Part shown: in pieces, positions 6,007 through 6,022 of the stretch
Layout of the letters: each line of letters starts with the position of its first letter
How positions within the stretch are numbered: the first letter of the stretch is position 1
Assembly (NCBI GenBank): GCA_029548585.1
Contig: JAKPNC010000077.1
Location: forward strand, 1-6,022
DNA: 6,022 nt
Direction of reading: 5' to 3'
Source: a bacterium
GTDB lineage: Bacteria; Ratteibacteria; UBA8468; B48-G9; JAFGKM01
Made by a program: the position numbers and the translations under genes
The notes under the pieces: model-generated
What the model was told of the DNA's origin: nothing
What the model saw: only the letters and a program-made list of their open reading frames with translations
Database searches by the model: none

Positions 6007-6022
6007 GAGGTGATAAAAAGAT
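6007..6022 (+). promoter_or_regulatory. ribosome binding site and probable first bases of the next gene
   Basis: GAGGTGAT (6007-6014) is a good ribosome site. The window ends in AT at 6021-6022, the right distance for an ATG starting there. No terminator is visible in the 49 bases between the pseudopilin stop and this site, so the next gene is probably in the same operon. Nothing can be said of its product. Confidence 0.5.

Overview
The window looks like bacterial chromosome, most likely from the PVC/Omnitrophota side of the tree. This placement is an inference. It rests mainly on the pseudopilin-like protein at 5136-5957, which joins a GFTLIE class III signal and an LLPAL-KAR-A-C-NLKQLG-YAQD N-terminal block to a C-terminal His/Asp-Gly motif. 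That architecture is expanded in Lentisphaerae, Planctomycetes and Omnitrophota. The three metabolic and housekeeping genes are bacterial but do not fix the phylum. All recognisable genes lie on the + strand.

Layout. Positions 1-96 may be the tail of an upstream gene. Positions 97-334 are a noncoding, GC-hairpin-rich spacer. Positions 335-2560 hold tdh and kbl, 18 bases apart and clearly an operon. Their products turn L-threonine into glycine and acetyl-CoA through 2-amino-3-ketobutyrate. A 256-base spacer with a plausible sigma-70 promoter leads to lepA (2817-4598), the ribosome-bound GTPase EF4. The lepA stop codon lies at the edge of an imperfect palindrome of about 122-136 bp. Immediately after it comes a second, truncated copy: 82 bp, 3 mismatches, 144 bp offset, including a duplicate of the last lepA codons.

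The region 4808-5135 is noncoding and appears regulatory. It contains an interrupted dyad, a promoter with perfect TTGACA and TATAAT boxes, a leader of about 124 nt with a 5'-proximal stem-loop, and a perfect extended Shine-Dalgarno sequence. An upstream leader segment is exactly complementary to part of that ribosome site. This drives the pseudopilin-like gene, which ends at 5957. A further ribosome site and the first two bases of a probable next start codon lie at the right edge.

There are three functional blocks with no obvious link: threonine catabolism, translation quality control, and an exported pilin-like protein. I see no defence system, CRISPR array, transposase or RNA gene. The most unusual material is the palindromic repeat at the lepA 3' end and the strongly built promoter and leader of the pseudopilin gene.
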